From: Camarhynchus parvulus
Lineage: Eukaryota > Chordata > Aves > Passeriformes > Thraupidae
Direction of reading: 5' to 3'
Assembly (NCBI RefSeq): GCF_901933205.1
Contig: NC_044574.1
Span: forward strand, 49,137,609-49,201,608
DNA: 64,000 nucleotides
This document shows, in pieces, positions 12,201 to 24,015 of the stretch (its first letter is position 1; each line of letters starts with the position of its first letter). The position numbers and the translations under genes are program-made. A model generated the notes under the pieces. The model saw only the letters and a list, made by a program, of their open reading frames with translations. It made no database searches and had not been told where the DNA came from.

Positions 12201-15129
12201 GTGCACAATAATTTATGTATGAGAGCAAACATTATTAGAAAGCTTTATGTGTTGTGCACTATGGGGACAACATTTCAGCATCAGAGTACCATTCCTTCAG
12301 CAGTCTTCTTTGCAGTGAGTATGTGTATTGGTAAGAAGAATTATGTCAATTAACCACATAACCTGTAGAAGTGCTGTTTCCTATGCTAATTAGCTCTTCC
12401 TCTGAGAACTGTACTTTCAGTTTATTTTTCAAAGTACATTCACTCATCCTTTTCCTTTCAAACTTCAACACTTGGTGAAATATGCATCCAGGTTTGCTGA
12501 AAGGCGCTGAAGCTCACGAGACAAAAATTGAAAGGGGAGTGATTCAATGGTTTAATTGCTAAATAATGATGAAACTGTGGTTGTAATTTCCCGTTAGTGT
12601 GAAATGGCCAATCAGCCCATTTCATAGAGTGAGAGCGTGGCCTAGGATAGGGCTGGATAAATAAACATCTGTAGTTTCTGTGTCAAGTGGTGCCTTTCAG
12701 GGACTCCTGAAGATTATGTAAAACTTTTTACCAGAAAGTCAGGTTCCAGACAAGAATTATCTTGCCTAGCAGTAAAATGCTGTTGCTGCAATTTAACTGA
12801 GTTCTGTCCATAAGCTGCAAAAAATTAAGAGATGGTTTCATTCAAGGATGACCCTACTGTGAGAATATCTCTTTGATAAGCAGGTCGAAGTCACGGGCCC
12901 TTGCCTGTGGCTTTCTGACTGGCCTGCTAGGCTGGTAGGGGAGAAAAAGCGCTGAAAGGAAACACGAAAGCCTGGAGCTGTGCAGGATGGCAGATCAGAA
13001 CATTCAAGGTGGCCAAAATCCAGCAGGTCCACTGCCACCAGGTGTTTACAAGCTGCGATCTCCCACCTTAGCCCAAACCTGCTGGAGGAAGGGCAGGTTG
13101 GTGGCAATCTGGATTCTCATAAGGAAATGTAGCCCCTTCCCATGTCCATATGTTTACTTCCTCTTTCTGCTCTGCCTCTCCAACTTCCAACCTACCATTA
13201 ATCACAGTGTACCCTGGATAGAAAATAGCAGTAGTAAGAGCTTGTAGCTTAACCGAGCAGCCAGAAATGCAGCAATAGACCAATTAATTAAATTTCTATT
13301 GAAGCTATTTTTGGATCGTTTGTTCTTTGAGGAACTGCATGTCTTCAGCATTTCTGTGTTCTTCACCTCTGTGCCTCAGGGACTTGGGTCTGGAAGAGAC
13401 TCTTACTGTAACCTGGTGAGGGCAATATACATGAATCTTAATTATTTATGTACCCACTCTCTACCCCCACATGGCATAGGCATGTTGGTGCTAACTTTAA
13501 CCCACCTTACTTCTGTGATGAATATATGTGGCTTATCATGGGCTTGGCTACCTGATCAGATACTTTCTTTTGAAACTTCCTTGGATCCCCCTTATGATGA
13601 TGAATGATGGTTTGACTCCTGTGGCAAGTTCTCACTATGGTTGATTATGCCCTGCCCCCCCACAACAAGAAAGTTATCTTCCCTTCTCTTCAAAACCATT
13701 CAATTTAAATTCTGGGATCTTTTGTTGGTTAAGCAAAAGCAAGCTGATAACAGAACTTTTTTCTCTGTGTATGTGTTGCAGTATTACCGTCAAGTTAAGC
13801 CATGGTTTACCTCTTGGTCAAGAACAAATTTGAGTTTTTTCAGTTTCTTCTGAAAACTTCAGCAGCTTTCCTAGACTTTGCATTATCACAGCTGATTGCC
13901 GAAACAGCATTTATTTTTGCATTGCAGAGGTCTCAGCTGGGGATTTAGCACATGATTGAATTTGCTTTCCTAGCCATGGCATGCTGATGTTCAAGTGCTT
14001 CTTCAGAGGTTGCCAGACACCAGGAGAGTGTGGAGGTTGCATTGTGTGTTGTGTTATATGAAACATATTCTTTGTGAAATCGTTAGGATACAGGACATCT
14101 GTCACAAACAGTCGAGCACATCTGTGTTTCTTCAATTCCAGATTAAAAGGAACATTGAGGTCTGGGTTGCATCTTTGTCCAGCAGATTTACACCCGTGTA
14201 ATTCTGGTGCCTTATTTAAATAGTAACATAAACCTGACACAATGGGAATTAAATCCCATAGAATAAAAAGTAACTAAAAGTTTCATTATGTTGTGGAATA
14301 AGCATACCAGGCATCCACATGTATAATTTATTACCTATAGTGGGGTAAGTACTTAACAACCGTTATAATAAACCCATTCTGTTCATTCATTTTTAGATCC
14401 TAGCATACTGATTCAGACCTTAACTGAAAGTGAATATACAATCAATGTCAGGCTTTTTATGCAGGTTTAATAATGTAGGCCTGCCAAGGTTCTTTAATTA
14501 AATAATTATTCATTGTTCAATCAGAATAGATTGTTTCACTATAGGGATTGCAGGCAAGTACATGCAAAATCTACCCTGAACTGATCATGTTTTAGCTGCT
14601 TACTGTAATCCTGAGTGATCATCTGTCACACAATAAAACAGGGAAGAAGGTTGCAGTCAGATATTAAAAATGTAGTATCTAATTCTGAGGTGATCAAAGA
14701 AAAGCATGCTAAGGTACAGTTTGGTGGTGCTGTGAATAAAGTTAGAACTGTCTGACAAGTGGGAAAAGTGGGTTTTTTAGATGGTTCAGATTCAACAGAA
14801 CTCTCACCAAACCCAAAGTAAGCTAAGGTGCTCAGCATGTGGGGAATCAGGAAATCTGGTTTTGGGTATTTTACTTGTAGCCCCCTGTACTCGAGAGGTG
14901 GCAAATGAAGCTGTTAAGGGGCAGTGCTGTAAATTTCGTGTTGTGTGTGTCTGCTGCACACACCAGTTCCCATAGGAGGGTCTACACAGGCAGAGCAGCC
15001 TCCTCATTTCTTCTGAGAGTATTGGAAGTGCCGAAAATCTGTTTGGCAAGGGGGCTGCTGCTTGTAGCATTGCACAGGGCTGGCTTCAGATGGCCCCTGC
15101 TGCCATGGCATGTCATTAATGCAGCTCAC
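9241..15129. other. EPHA5 intron 2, third block
   Basis: Ordinary unique intron sequence. No gene, LTR or long simple repeat is recognisable. A short (AGTAAATT) repeat of about two and a half units lies at 11511-11530. Longer open frames here (for example 9916-10335 plus and 13911-14240 minus) show no family resemblance. Confidence 0.75.
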
Positions 15130-15380
15130 AGCAGCTGGACTGAGAGGACTTCAGTGTTTATTAGGGGAATATAATCATTTAAGCCTGAATAAGCTTCAAA
15201 GCTCTAATGTGGCTGTTTGGCCAACAGAAATGAGATGTAAATTTGTGCTGAATAGCCACTGATTACAGAAAGATGATTAATGTGAGGTTTAAAATTGATT
15301 TATGGGTGCAGTTGTCAAGGCCTAAGCCATGAATGTAATATTATCACTCTGAAAAGCTTTGGGTAGATTAGAGACCAGGG
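15130..15380. promoter_or_regulatory. Candidate regulatory block with PBX-HOX-type site
   Basis: High-complexity AT-rich block. TGATTTATGG at 15296-15305 fits the composite PBX-HOX consensus TGATNNATNN, with further ATTA cores just upstream (GATTACAG, GATGATTAATG). Function is inferred only from motif content. Confidence 0.3.
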
Positions 15381-16254
15381 AGCAGTGGCAAAATAATGCA
15401 TTTTCTGGAGGGTCTGATACGGTGTATGGGCCCTCTGTAGTCTAGTCAAACTTGGTGTATGCCTGAGAGGTTAGGCTTTGCCAGTGCAGCACGTGGATAA
15501 TGGTATCACTTTCCTGAAATACTAGAAAACCAGGAAGTTTAATATGTTTTGCTTTCATTAAATGCACTTTTAGATCAAGGAATTTTTCTCTTTTACTGGA
15601 AACTCTTAAATGTATACACACTTACAAGAAATTAGAAAAAGCCGATGACAATCATAAAGATTAAGATTTTAGTTTAGTTTTTGCAAAGTTCTGCTGTTCT
15701 GTGCATTAAGAAGAAACCAAATAATTTGTTTTATTTCAGTTGTAGTAAACAGAATCACCACAAAGATTTTGATTTATTTAAATACTAGGTCAACATTCAA
15801 GTAATAAGGAAAACTTCTTTCTTCCTGCTTTTCGAAGTTGTTCTGTGAATGTCTTGGTATCATCAGATGACGAGTAATGTGAATAATATCCCAAAAGCTT
15901 TGAAAATCCAAGCATTTGGTTATAAACCTAAAATTTATGTCCTGCTCTGAGTCCTTCTGAAAATCTGGCTCTGTTAGCCTTCCAGTGTTAAACCATGTGG
16001 TGTCAATACTGTTTGTTCTGGCCTTTGTTAAATTGCTCTGCAATGAGTGTAACATTAGGCAGTGAAAAATGATTTAATGGTATTGTGTTTCTTCATTGCT
16101 TCTTTCACGCTCGTCTCCATTGTCTTCCCCTCAATTGCTGGTCTGTGATGTGAAATGGATGTTTTAATTCAGATGTACAGAGAATTTCAAACCTTTAAAA
16201 AAATAAACCTGTGGGAGGGGAGGTGGGGTTTCCAGCTAGCACACTGCTTTGTTC
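15381..16254. other. EPHA5 intron 2, fourth block
   Basis: Unique AT-rich sequence. I see no gene, repeat or strong motif cluster in it. Confidence 0.75.
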
Positions 16255-16426
16255 TGGGAAGGGGGTCGGCGCAGTGCCTGATTAGGCATGCTGACGAGGG
16301 GCTGGTGCTCCTTTTCATTTCAGTTCCACTAGCCTCCAGCTGGGTTCTCATTCCATTTGGATTCTGGTGCTGACATCTTTCATTGATCATGCAAATTGTC
16401 AAAGTCTGAGCTAAACTTCAGTCTCG
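16255..16426. promoter_or_regulatory. Candidate regulatory block with POU octamer
   Basis: Contains a perfect octamer ATGCAAAT at 16389-16396 next to TTGTCAAAG, and upstream a near-palindrome TGCCTGATTAGGCA around 16275-16290. It is bounded on the right by a T13 run. Octamers bind POU factors, several of them neural, which would suit EPHA5, but a single octamer is weak evidence. Confidence 0.28.
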
Positions 16427-19400
16427 TTTTTTTTTTTTTCCCCATGTATCTTGGTGTGCAGACTGAAAAGTCTAGGTGACTTTGTCCTGATGTTTCTCCA
16501 TTTTTCAACAGTTTGAACTGTGCAGGTTTCTGAACAAATAGTATGTTTCATAAGCATGTACTGAAAGTAATTTTTAAGGTTTTAATTGTTCTTTCTTATC
16601 CGTTTTCTTGGGTGGTACTTTGTGTAGCAAATTGCTGCTTGTGTTTTGAGATGCTATCGCGGCTTTCCAGAAATCTCCATTGTTACTCAGCTAGTTAGTG
16701 GTGCAGAGCAATCCAGGAATTGTCAACGCTTTTGCCTTATAGGGAGTTTCACTGAGAAGTCTCCTGCACAGCCTGCTGCAGAAATGGAGGGTGTGGCAGC
16801 AAATCTTACGTGCATACTACAAATAAAAAATCATGTTAAAAATTTGTTCAAGTAGTAAACTCAAGTGTTTACACAACAGGAGTTGATGATTATGGAGTTC
16901 TCAATGTAAATTTAGGTGACTGATAATGTCTTCACATGTAGCTCTTCTTGAGAGGAGCAGTTATGCTTTGCCTCGTGGTTCCAGTGTGAGGCTCTCCTGT
17001 TTGGTGTTTTCCCTCAGCTCTGAGCAGTGTGACGACGTGAGAACCTTTCTTGGCATTACTCAGTGGAGGAGGAGGATTTCTAGCAGTCCTGATTGCACAC
17101 AGGATGATGAAATGTTGATCTGGGTGGAATTAAAAATACCCAAAACACTGCAAGATACCAAAGTATCCACCCAAATGCTTAAGCTCTCAGTTCTAAAAAT
17201 TGCATTTTTTTGAAGCTGATGTCTGCTGATGAGCTGTTCTGAGTATTGGAATGTGCAGTTGGCGGCAGTGGAGTTAGGATGGAGCATGGTGGTGCTGTGA
17301 ACATTCACCCAGCTCATTTTCAATGTAGTTTTTTTTTATATAGTGGAGATGAAACATCAATTATCTCCCCATCTTTGCTATTCACTCTCCGGCCCTTTGT
17401 CAGAGTGCAAAGCCAAATGTGAAACCTTGGCACCAAGTGAAATTGATACTTGTTAACTCTTGATGCAGTGGGGAGTAGCCTTTAACATGAAGCAAGGCCC
17501 TTTTTCTCCTCTTAGCATTTTTGCTGCCCACACATTGCAAGAGGTCATCCAGAAGCACATCTGGCAGTTCCTGTAACTCTGCTGAGGTGAGGATTTGCCC
17601 TTTTAGTGGGAGGTGGTTGGAGGGAGTAGTAATGGAAGTGACTTTCTAAGTTTGCTTTCTGCTAGGTAACTATCACACGTGGGCTAGGGAATATGTGCTT
17701 GGCTAATATAGAAATGGAAAAAAAAGTTTTCACTCGTCTGATGTGGCACATCTCAAAATCATGCTTTAAATTTCAAGTTCATACCTCTTTGCTATTTGCT
17801 TCCTCCACTTATGTTTTAGTGTATGAAAAATGATCCTTAGCTTCTTGCTGGGAAATCTCCAGTAATGAGTGAGGAAACTCATATTTACTTCAGCTAATTA
17901 ACCTCAGGGTATTCTGAAGCTGTGTGTTAACTGGACTATGCAGCTTAGTGACCAGAGTGGCATTGTAAGAAACAGCAGGAAACTGCAATCCAGTAGTAAA
18001 ATCCAGAGTAGCCCAAAAGTAGCCCATAGTATTCTTATTTTTGTTTTATTTTCCTGATTGGAGAAATTGGGAATGTGCCAAGCCACCAGAAAACGTTAAG
18101 TTCCTTCTTCAGAGACTCAGCTTTCATTAGGCCAGATTTCCGCCTGAGTAGGGAGATTAATCAGATGCTTTCTGTCCTCTGTTATCCATTATGCTTCTTG
18201 CTTGACTGGTAACTGCTGTCAGTAGGTATATATATCTGTATGTATAAATGTCTCAGTTGTAAAATTGCCATTCAAATGAGGCTTGAGCCTCGGGTGGGGG
18301 CACTGTCAGATGTATGGAAATAGTAAGATCCCAGACAGTTGCAACTGCTTCTGGTATTTAAAGGTTTTAGTAAACTCTTGCCAAATGTTGTTTGCATTGA
18401 ACTCACTGCAGTTTCTTTTTGACACTGGCTCCTGCCTGAAAATGAGCTTCAAAGCCCCTAAAACTAGGCTGAGAAAGTGTAAAAAAAGCTTCACCTTTTG
18501 CATTATAAAAATGGATGTTGGTATTAGAAAAGTTTGCACAAGTAATAATTTTTTTGTGGCTTGGTAACCAAAATTTAAAAGTGTGTTTGAGGCTGAAAGA
18601 AGTACTTTGTATTACTCCAGAACAGTTTTTTTATAAATTTTTAATGTGGCCTCTATTTTGTTTAAATTCAAGAAGAGAAGATGATAAAGACCTGGTTTGT
18701 GAGGCTCTCAAAATAACTGGTTTCTCTTTTACTAATTTTTTTTTCTCCCTCCCCTTCTTTTCTGACTTGATCTAGGTACATGAATTGCTTTGGTTTCCTG
18801 ATTATTTGTATTTCAAATTTGTCATTTACTGGAAAAAGTGATGTGGCTCTAGTTGGTGTCCTTCCACCATTTGGTGCAGGGCAGCCAGGGAGAAGCTGCT
18901 GAGCTGTCCCAGTAAGAAGGCACCCTGCCCTAAAGCAGAATTTGAGTTTTAAACCTGTGTGGTTATCCTGGCAGAAATGCTTAAAAATTGTTGCCCAAAA
19001 GTGCTGTTTTAAGCACTGGCACTGATAGAAAAAGCTGGACAAAGTTATTTTGATGTCTCTGCGCTGCTCACCCATTGCAAAGAGCAGGGTTGCAAACAAA
19101 CATGCAGCATTGTTCCAGGTTACTGCATTTTTCTGCTGCTTGACAGTGGTTTGGATCACTGTCCCTTGCTGTGAGGGGGAACCAGGCTTCTCAAGCTCCC
19201 CATCCAGGTGCTGGTGGACTCTGCCATGATCAGTAGGTCACAGAGGTTATGCATGCACCTCTTGCCAATGCCAGTGTTCAAGACAGAACTCTTGCTCCTG
19301 CCAGTCATTGCTGCAGAGGGAGCTAAAAGTAACATGACTTTTTGGGTGCTTCGTCTTTTGTGTTTTTGTTCTTTGAGCAAGCAAAACCCATTTAATGAAG

Positions 19401-22400
19401 ACTGAAACACCTTCAGCAAAATCAGGCTCTTGCTTAATCCTGCAGCTCCTGAGCTGAAAATCTGAGCAATGCCACATATCACAGCTTCTGTTGATAACAC
19501 TGGCAATATTTGGTGGCAGGATTTGAAGTCCCTGAAACAGGGACTGGCCTGATTGTAAGTGCTGTTTTGCAATAGGCAAGATAGTGACAAAGTCAGCCTT
19601 ATTTTACAGCTAGCACAGCCCTGCAAAACCTTCTGCAGTGCAGAAGAAAAGATGTGTAGCGCTCTGCCTGGCTTTCACTAGAGATTTAGCCTTATGTGAC
19701 CTCACTGAAGTCACTGAATCTGCGCAGAGGAAAGCCTGCTGCTTGTTTGCTTTGGCCGCGTAATATGATAGCAAGTGGAAACCAGCAGGTAGCTAAAAAA
19801 AATAACAAACCCACAAGTTTTTGGGTTTTGTGATGGGAGGGAAGAAACAGGTTGCAAGATAAAGTTGAGTAGTGGGAGGGAATATTTGTGAGGGAGCAAA
19901 GCTGGAGGCTATTGATTGGCAGCCAGGTCTTAACATCAGCTGCATAAAAGGAAATCGAAGAGTCTGCCCAAATGTTACCAGGATGAAAGGCAGGATAAAT
20001 GGTACTGAGCTGAACACCAGGCTGGTTTGCCCTTCTGAAAGGGCATCAGGTGTCCCCTTTTCACTTGGCACAGGGATTGCAGAGCACCATGCCACACTGC
20101 CCTCTACACCAGTATGTGCTCGTGGTGGCCTTGACCAGCAGTATTTTGAGGTAAAATTGCCTTTCTTTGGGCAAAGCACATAGAGTATCTCTGATGCTTT
20201 CACACATTCAAAGCCTGAGATCAGAGATCCATGCTAGGCTTGCTTTTTTCCCAAAGAAAAAAGATAAAATACGTAAATCCTTTTCTAGTTTTACATCTTT
20301 GTGCCAGCAGATACCTGAGTTAACATGCATGTGTTGCAGAGTTCTGTGTGGCAGGGTGGAAAAATTAAATAGGAGAGGATGAGGCTTCTTGTAGCATGGA
20401 GCCTGTGAAATATGTAGTGGGAAGAGAGGCAGATTCACAGCCCTTGGGGTGAGGGAGTCCTGATGGGAATGTTTCAGGTAAGTCTTAGGAACACCTTTGC
20501 TTAATATTCTTAAGCTTCCTTTCCCTCTTAAGTTAGCTAGGATTTTGCTAAATGCCTGATTTCTTTTTCAGCAGTGCAAGGATGTGTGGAACTAGGAACA
20601 AGGCTTGAAACGTCTGTACTGCCTTTTGTGGATGCTAAAGAAAGTGAATGAGTCAGTGAAGACCAGTAACAAAAATTAGTACTGCAACTCCCCCCCTCCC
20701 CTCAAAACCAAATTAACAAAAGCTCTGAAATGTTCATCCCTGCTGTCAGTATTTGGTTTTGGGGCAGCCGCCTTTCGCTGTGCTGTGGTAGCAAATTGCA
20801 CTCCTGGAATCTCCGAGATTAGAAACAAGCCTGAGTAGCAGACAGCTGGTGAATGTGTTTTAAAATTGTCCATTTAACCCAAGGCTGCTCCACTGAATGC
20901 TTTTTTAACTCTTATATCTTTAGTTAGATGTGTGATATCTTTGGCCTTTCTCAGGACAGGCAGCCTGTATGAACTGTGTGCTTCCTATTGATGGAGCTGC
21001 ATTTTCACTTGCCAGCAGTAGTGTGCTGGAAATTTCAGATTCAGAAATAGGTCTTCTATAAATGATTTAACATCAGGCCATTGAAATGCATTTGTGTTTT
21101 CCTTCTTAGGGCTATTAAAGATGTAGAGAAAACATTTACCACCAAATTAATGGTTGCACTTTTGTTTTAATCCTGCAGATGGGGTTGATTTATATATCAA
21201 AAAATATGTGCTGCAGAGAGGAATTATAACATTACACAATTTTTCGGTTGTACTTAATTTTTTTCATGCCAATAATTTTTATCTAGATGCTGTCTCTTTA
21301 ATGTGGTGGGATTTCTTTCTCATTAACTGTAAGGCACTGCATGTCATCCTGTGGTTGGTATTTCTCTGTTGGCTGAAATATTTCTCTGAGGTCTGTAGTG
21401 ACTAGGAGGCTGGGACCAGGCAGAAGGTGCAGGGGCTCTTACTGCCATCTCCATCTCGTGGAGGGATGTAAAAACAGAAGGGTGGCAGCTTGCCGGAAGT
21501 CTCTGGGGGCAGGCAGATCCAGCTGAAGAGAAAGAAATGGTGTAGTCCTACATGCAGATAGGGGAGAAGAAGATTAAATGATAGAGCAGAGATTTTGCAC
21601 AATACTGGCTGCTCTGATAAAATCTGGTTGACTTTCCCTCGGGGATTATACAGAGATAAGCGGCCTTAGCTCATTAGCACCTCCCCTTTCTCATGCTCTG
21701 ATGATTGCTTTAGGTTTGATGGCAGGTGGTGATGGCAGGATTTGCTCTGATCTGGGGAGCAGTACTAGAAGTGCTGCACATCTTGAAGCCCGAGATGTTA
21801 GGCTGTGTGCCATTTCTTGCAGCTGAGATAAGACTCTAGCACAGTTCATTGATGTATTTGTGCTTGGACCTTTATCCTCATGGTGTTTAGTGCTCTCAGT
21901 GCATGAAAGCAACCATTAGAATCACAGCACTTCATTTTTCAACAAATGAACTTTGTACTCGCCCCCAAAAGCACAATTCCTGAAGCAGCAGTGGAAATGA
22001 GCTTAACTGCATAACTCTGGGGAGCATCATGGTTGGGTCCTTGAAAATTGACCTGGCAAGTATGAAAAAGTCAAGTGATGTTTTTCAGCATGCCTTCAAG
22101 TTAGGTCACTAGTGATATTACTGCAACATCACAGTCATTGTAAATGTCAGTTCTGTTAAAGAAATACACATTAATGCTCTTTAGATGGTGCACAGTGTTT
22201 TACTGTGTACCTTGTGGTAAACATCTCCATGTGATGAAACTGGCCTGAGCCATTTCCAGTGCTGAGATGCTTTGCACCACTTCCTGCTGGAAGTTAACAC
22301 TTATTTGTGTATGCCTGTTGATGTCAGCACTTGCTCAAGTGATCCTCTGACCTTCAGCCAGAAAAAAGCAAAGTTAAAGTCATTATGTCTTTCCTGGGCT

Positions 22401-22544
22401 ATATTGGTATGTGCTCATCTGTCCCCTGGGCTGGTTTGGCAGGGACCCCTCTGTGGACTGGGGGAAGTGGAGGGTTACTCTCCCTTTTCACCAAATGCAG
22501 AATCACCACCACCTTTATAAAAACAGGACTTCACCTTTATATAG
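16427..22544. other. EPHA5 intron 2, fifth block
   Basis: Begins with T13 (16427-16439), then unique intron sequence. Two minus-strand open frames, 19156-19626 and 18668-19159, overlap by four bases, but neither resembles a known protein and no splice or promoter context supports them. The block is non-coding as far as I can see. Confidence 0.75.
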
Positions 22545-23424
22545 TGTCATGCTTTAACCCCAGCTGGCAGCTAAACACCCACAACACCTCTCTCACTCCC
22601 CCCCAGTGAGTGAGCAAATCAGAAGGGTAAAAGTGAGAACTCGTGACTTGAGATAAAGATACTACAATAGGTAAAGTAAAAGCTGCACGAACAAGCAAAG
22701 CAAACCAAGGAATTAATTTATCACTCCCATGGGCTGGCTGCTGTCTGGCCATTTCCAGGTAAGCAGGGTGGAATTCTCATTACAGTCCCTATCCATGGAC
22801 CAGACCATTAGGGATAATGTTGCAATGAACTCCTCTCTTTGCTCCTGCTCCTTTTTTGGGCTTAACCACAGACTTGAGTCCCTTAGGATTTTACCTGCTC
22901 AAAGTGGAGCCTTACCTGTGTGCCACAGTCTCTTCAGGGGTGTACCTGCTGCAACACCAACATAGCCACAGCCACAGATGCTTTGAGATGCGCCTGCTCC
23001 AGCATGAATGGATCCACAGCTGCTTAGGGCTGCTCTCCCACGTGGACTAATCCCCAGGTCACACTCCTGTCAACTTGAGTTCACACTGCAGCTCCAGCAT
23101 ATCCAGTGTAGCATCACAGAAACATCAGGGATGGCCTGGGCATTTGCCAGCCTGGAGCTTTGTCACTGATGCCATCAGGATGTGGCCAGGCCTGGTAGAG
23201 TAAGATGGTCAGCAGTTCAGCAAGCAGCAGAACCAAGGAGCAGGCACTAGCAAGCACCAGGCTTTAGTGTGCAGTGAGCCAATCAAGCCCCGTGGCAAGC
23301 CCAGGAGCCAGTCAGTGAATAGCTCAACAACAATAACAGCTATAACTTTAATCTAGTACATTCAGATCAAACCTGTTATTTTCTCAAACCCTTCCAGCCC
23401 CACACTGGCCATCAAAAGGACTGT
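22545..23424 (-). mobile_element. Solo LTR of a related bird ERV family with a different U3, LTR 2
   Basis: Starts TGTCATGCTTTAACCCC on the + strand. For roughly the first 220 bases it is homologous to LTR 1 and LTR 3 (words such as AGAAGGGTAAAAGTGAGAA and AACAAGCAAAGCAAACCAAG). In the element's own minus orientation that part is the 3' end (R-U5). Beyond about 22770 it diverges into a U3-like region unlike the other two copies. The poly(A) signal position has decayed (TATTGTAG in sense of the element). The right edge is uncertain: I place it where LTR 3 begins. The last few hundred bases could be another repeat or unique sequence. Class assignment is from memory. Confidence 0.65.
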
Positions 23425-24015
23425 TGTGGTCTAACCCCATCTGGCAGCTAAGCACCACACAGCCACTCCTTCACTTCTCCTGCAGAGAATGAGGGAGAAA
23501 TCAGAAGGGTAAAAGTGAGAAAACTCATGGGTTGAGAGAAAGACACTAAAATAGGTAAAGCAACAGCCATGCACACAAGCAAAGTAAACCAAGAAATTCC
23601 TTGGAAACACCACTTCCCATGGGCAGGCAGGTGTTCAGCTGTCCCCATGAAAGCAGGGCTTCCTCACATATCATGGTGACTTGCAAAAGCAAATGTCATG
23701 ATTCTTCCTGTCCCCAGTTCTTTCTTCTTGCCCCAGTTTTATGTGCTGAGCATGACACCATATGGCCTGGAATATCCCTTGGGCCATGTGGATCAGCTGT
23801 CCCAGGTGTGTCCTCTCCCAGCTTCTTGTGCGCCCCCAGCCTCCTTGCTGGTGGGATGGGCTGTGAGGCACCAAAGGCCTTGACTGGTGTAAGTGCTGCT
23901 CAGCAGTCACTGAAACATCTCTGTGTCATCAACAGTGTCTCTAGCACAATCCCAAAGGTAGCTCCATATGAGGTACTATGAAGAGGGTTAACTCTACCCT
24001 GGCTGAAACTTGGAA
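23425..24015 (-). mobile_element. Solo LTR of a bird endogenous retrovirus (ERV-L-like), LTR 3
   Basis: Begins TGTGGTCTAACCCC and runs to about CTGAAACTTGG. It is homologous throughout to LTR 1 (2804-3406): both carry the TGGCAGCTAAG-like start, the AGAAGGGTAAAAGTG block, the GGCCTTGACT block and the final TTAACTCTA block. The element is read on the minus strand. There the + strand TTTTATGTG near 23737-23745 is a TATA-like CACATAAAA. The poly(A) signal region is mutated. No internal retroviral genes are attached. It lies directly against LTR 2 in the same orientation. Confidence 0.8.

Noticed and set aside
18668..19626. Two long minus-strand open frames overlapping by four bases, as in a bacterial operon
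   Set aside because: Vertebrate intron context, no recognisable proteins, no promoter or splice signals. The overlap is a coincidence of stop and alternative start codons.
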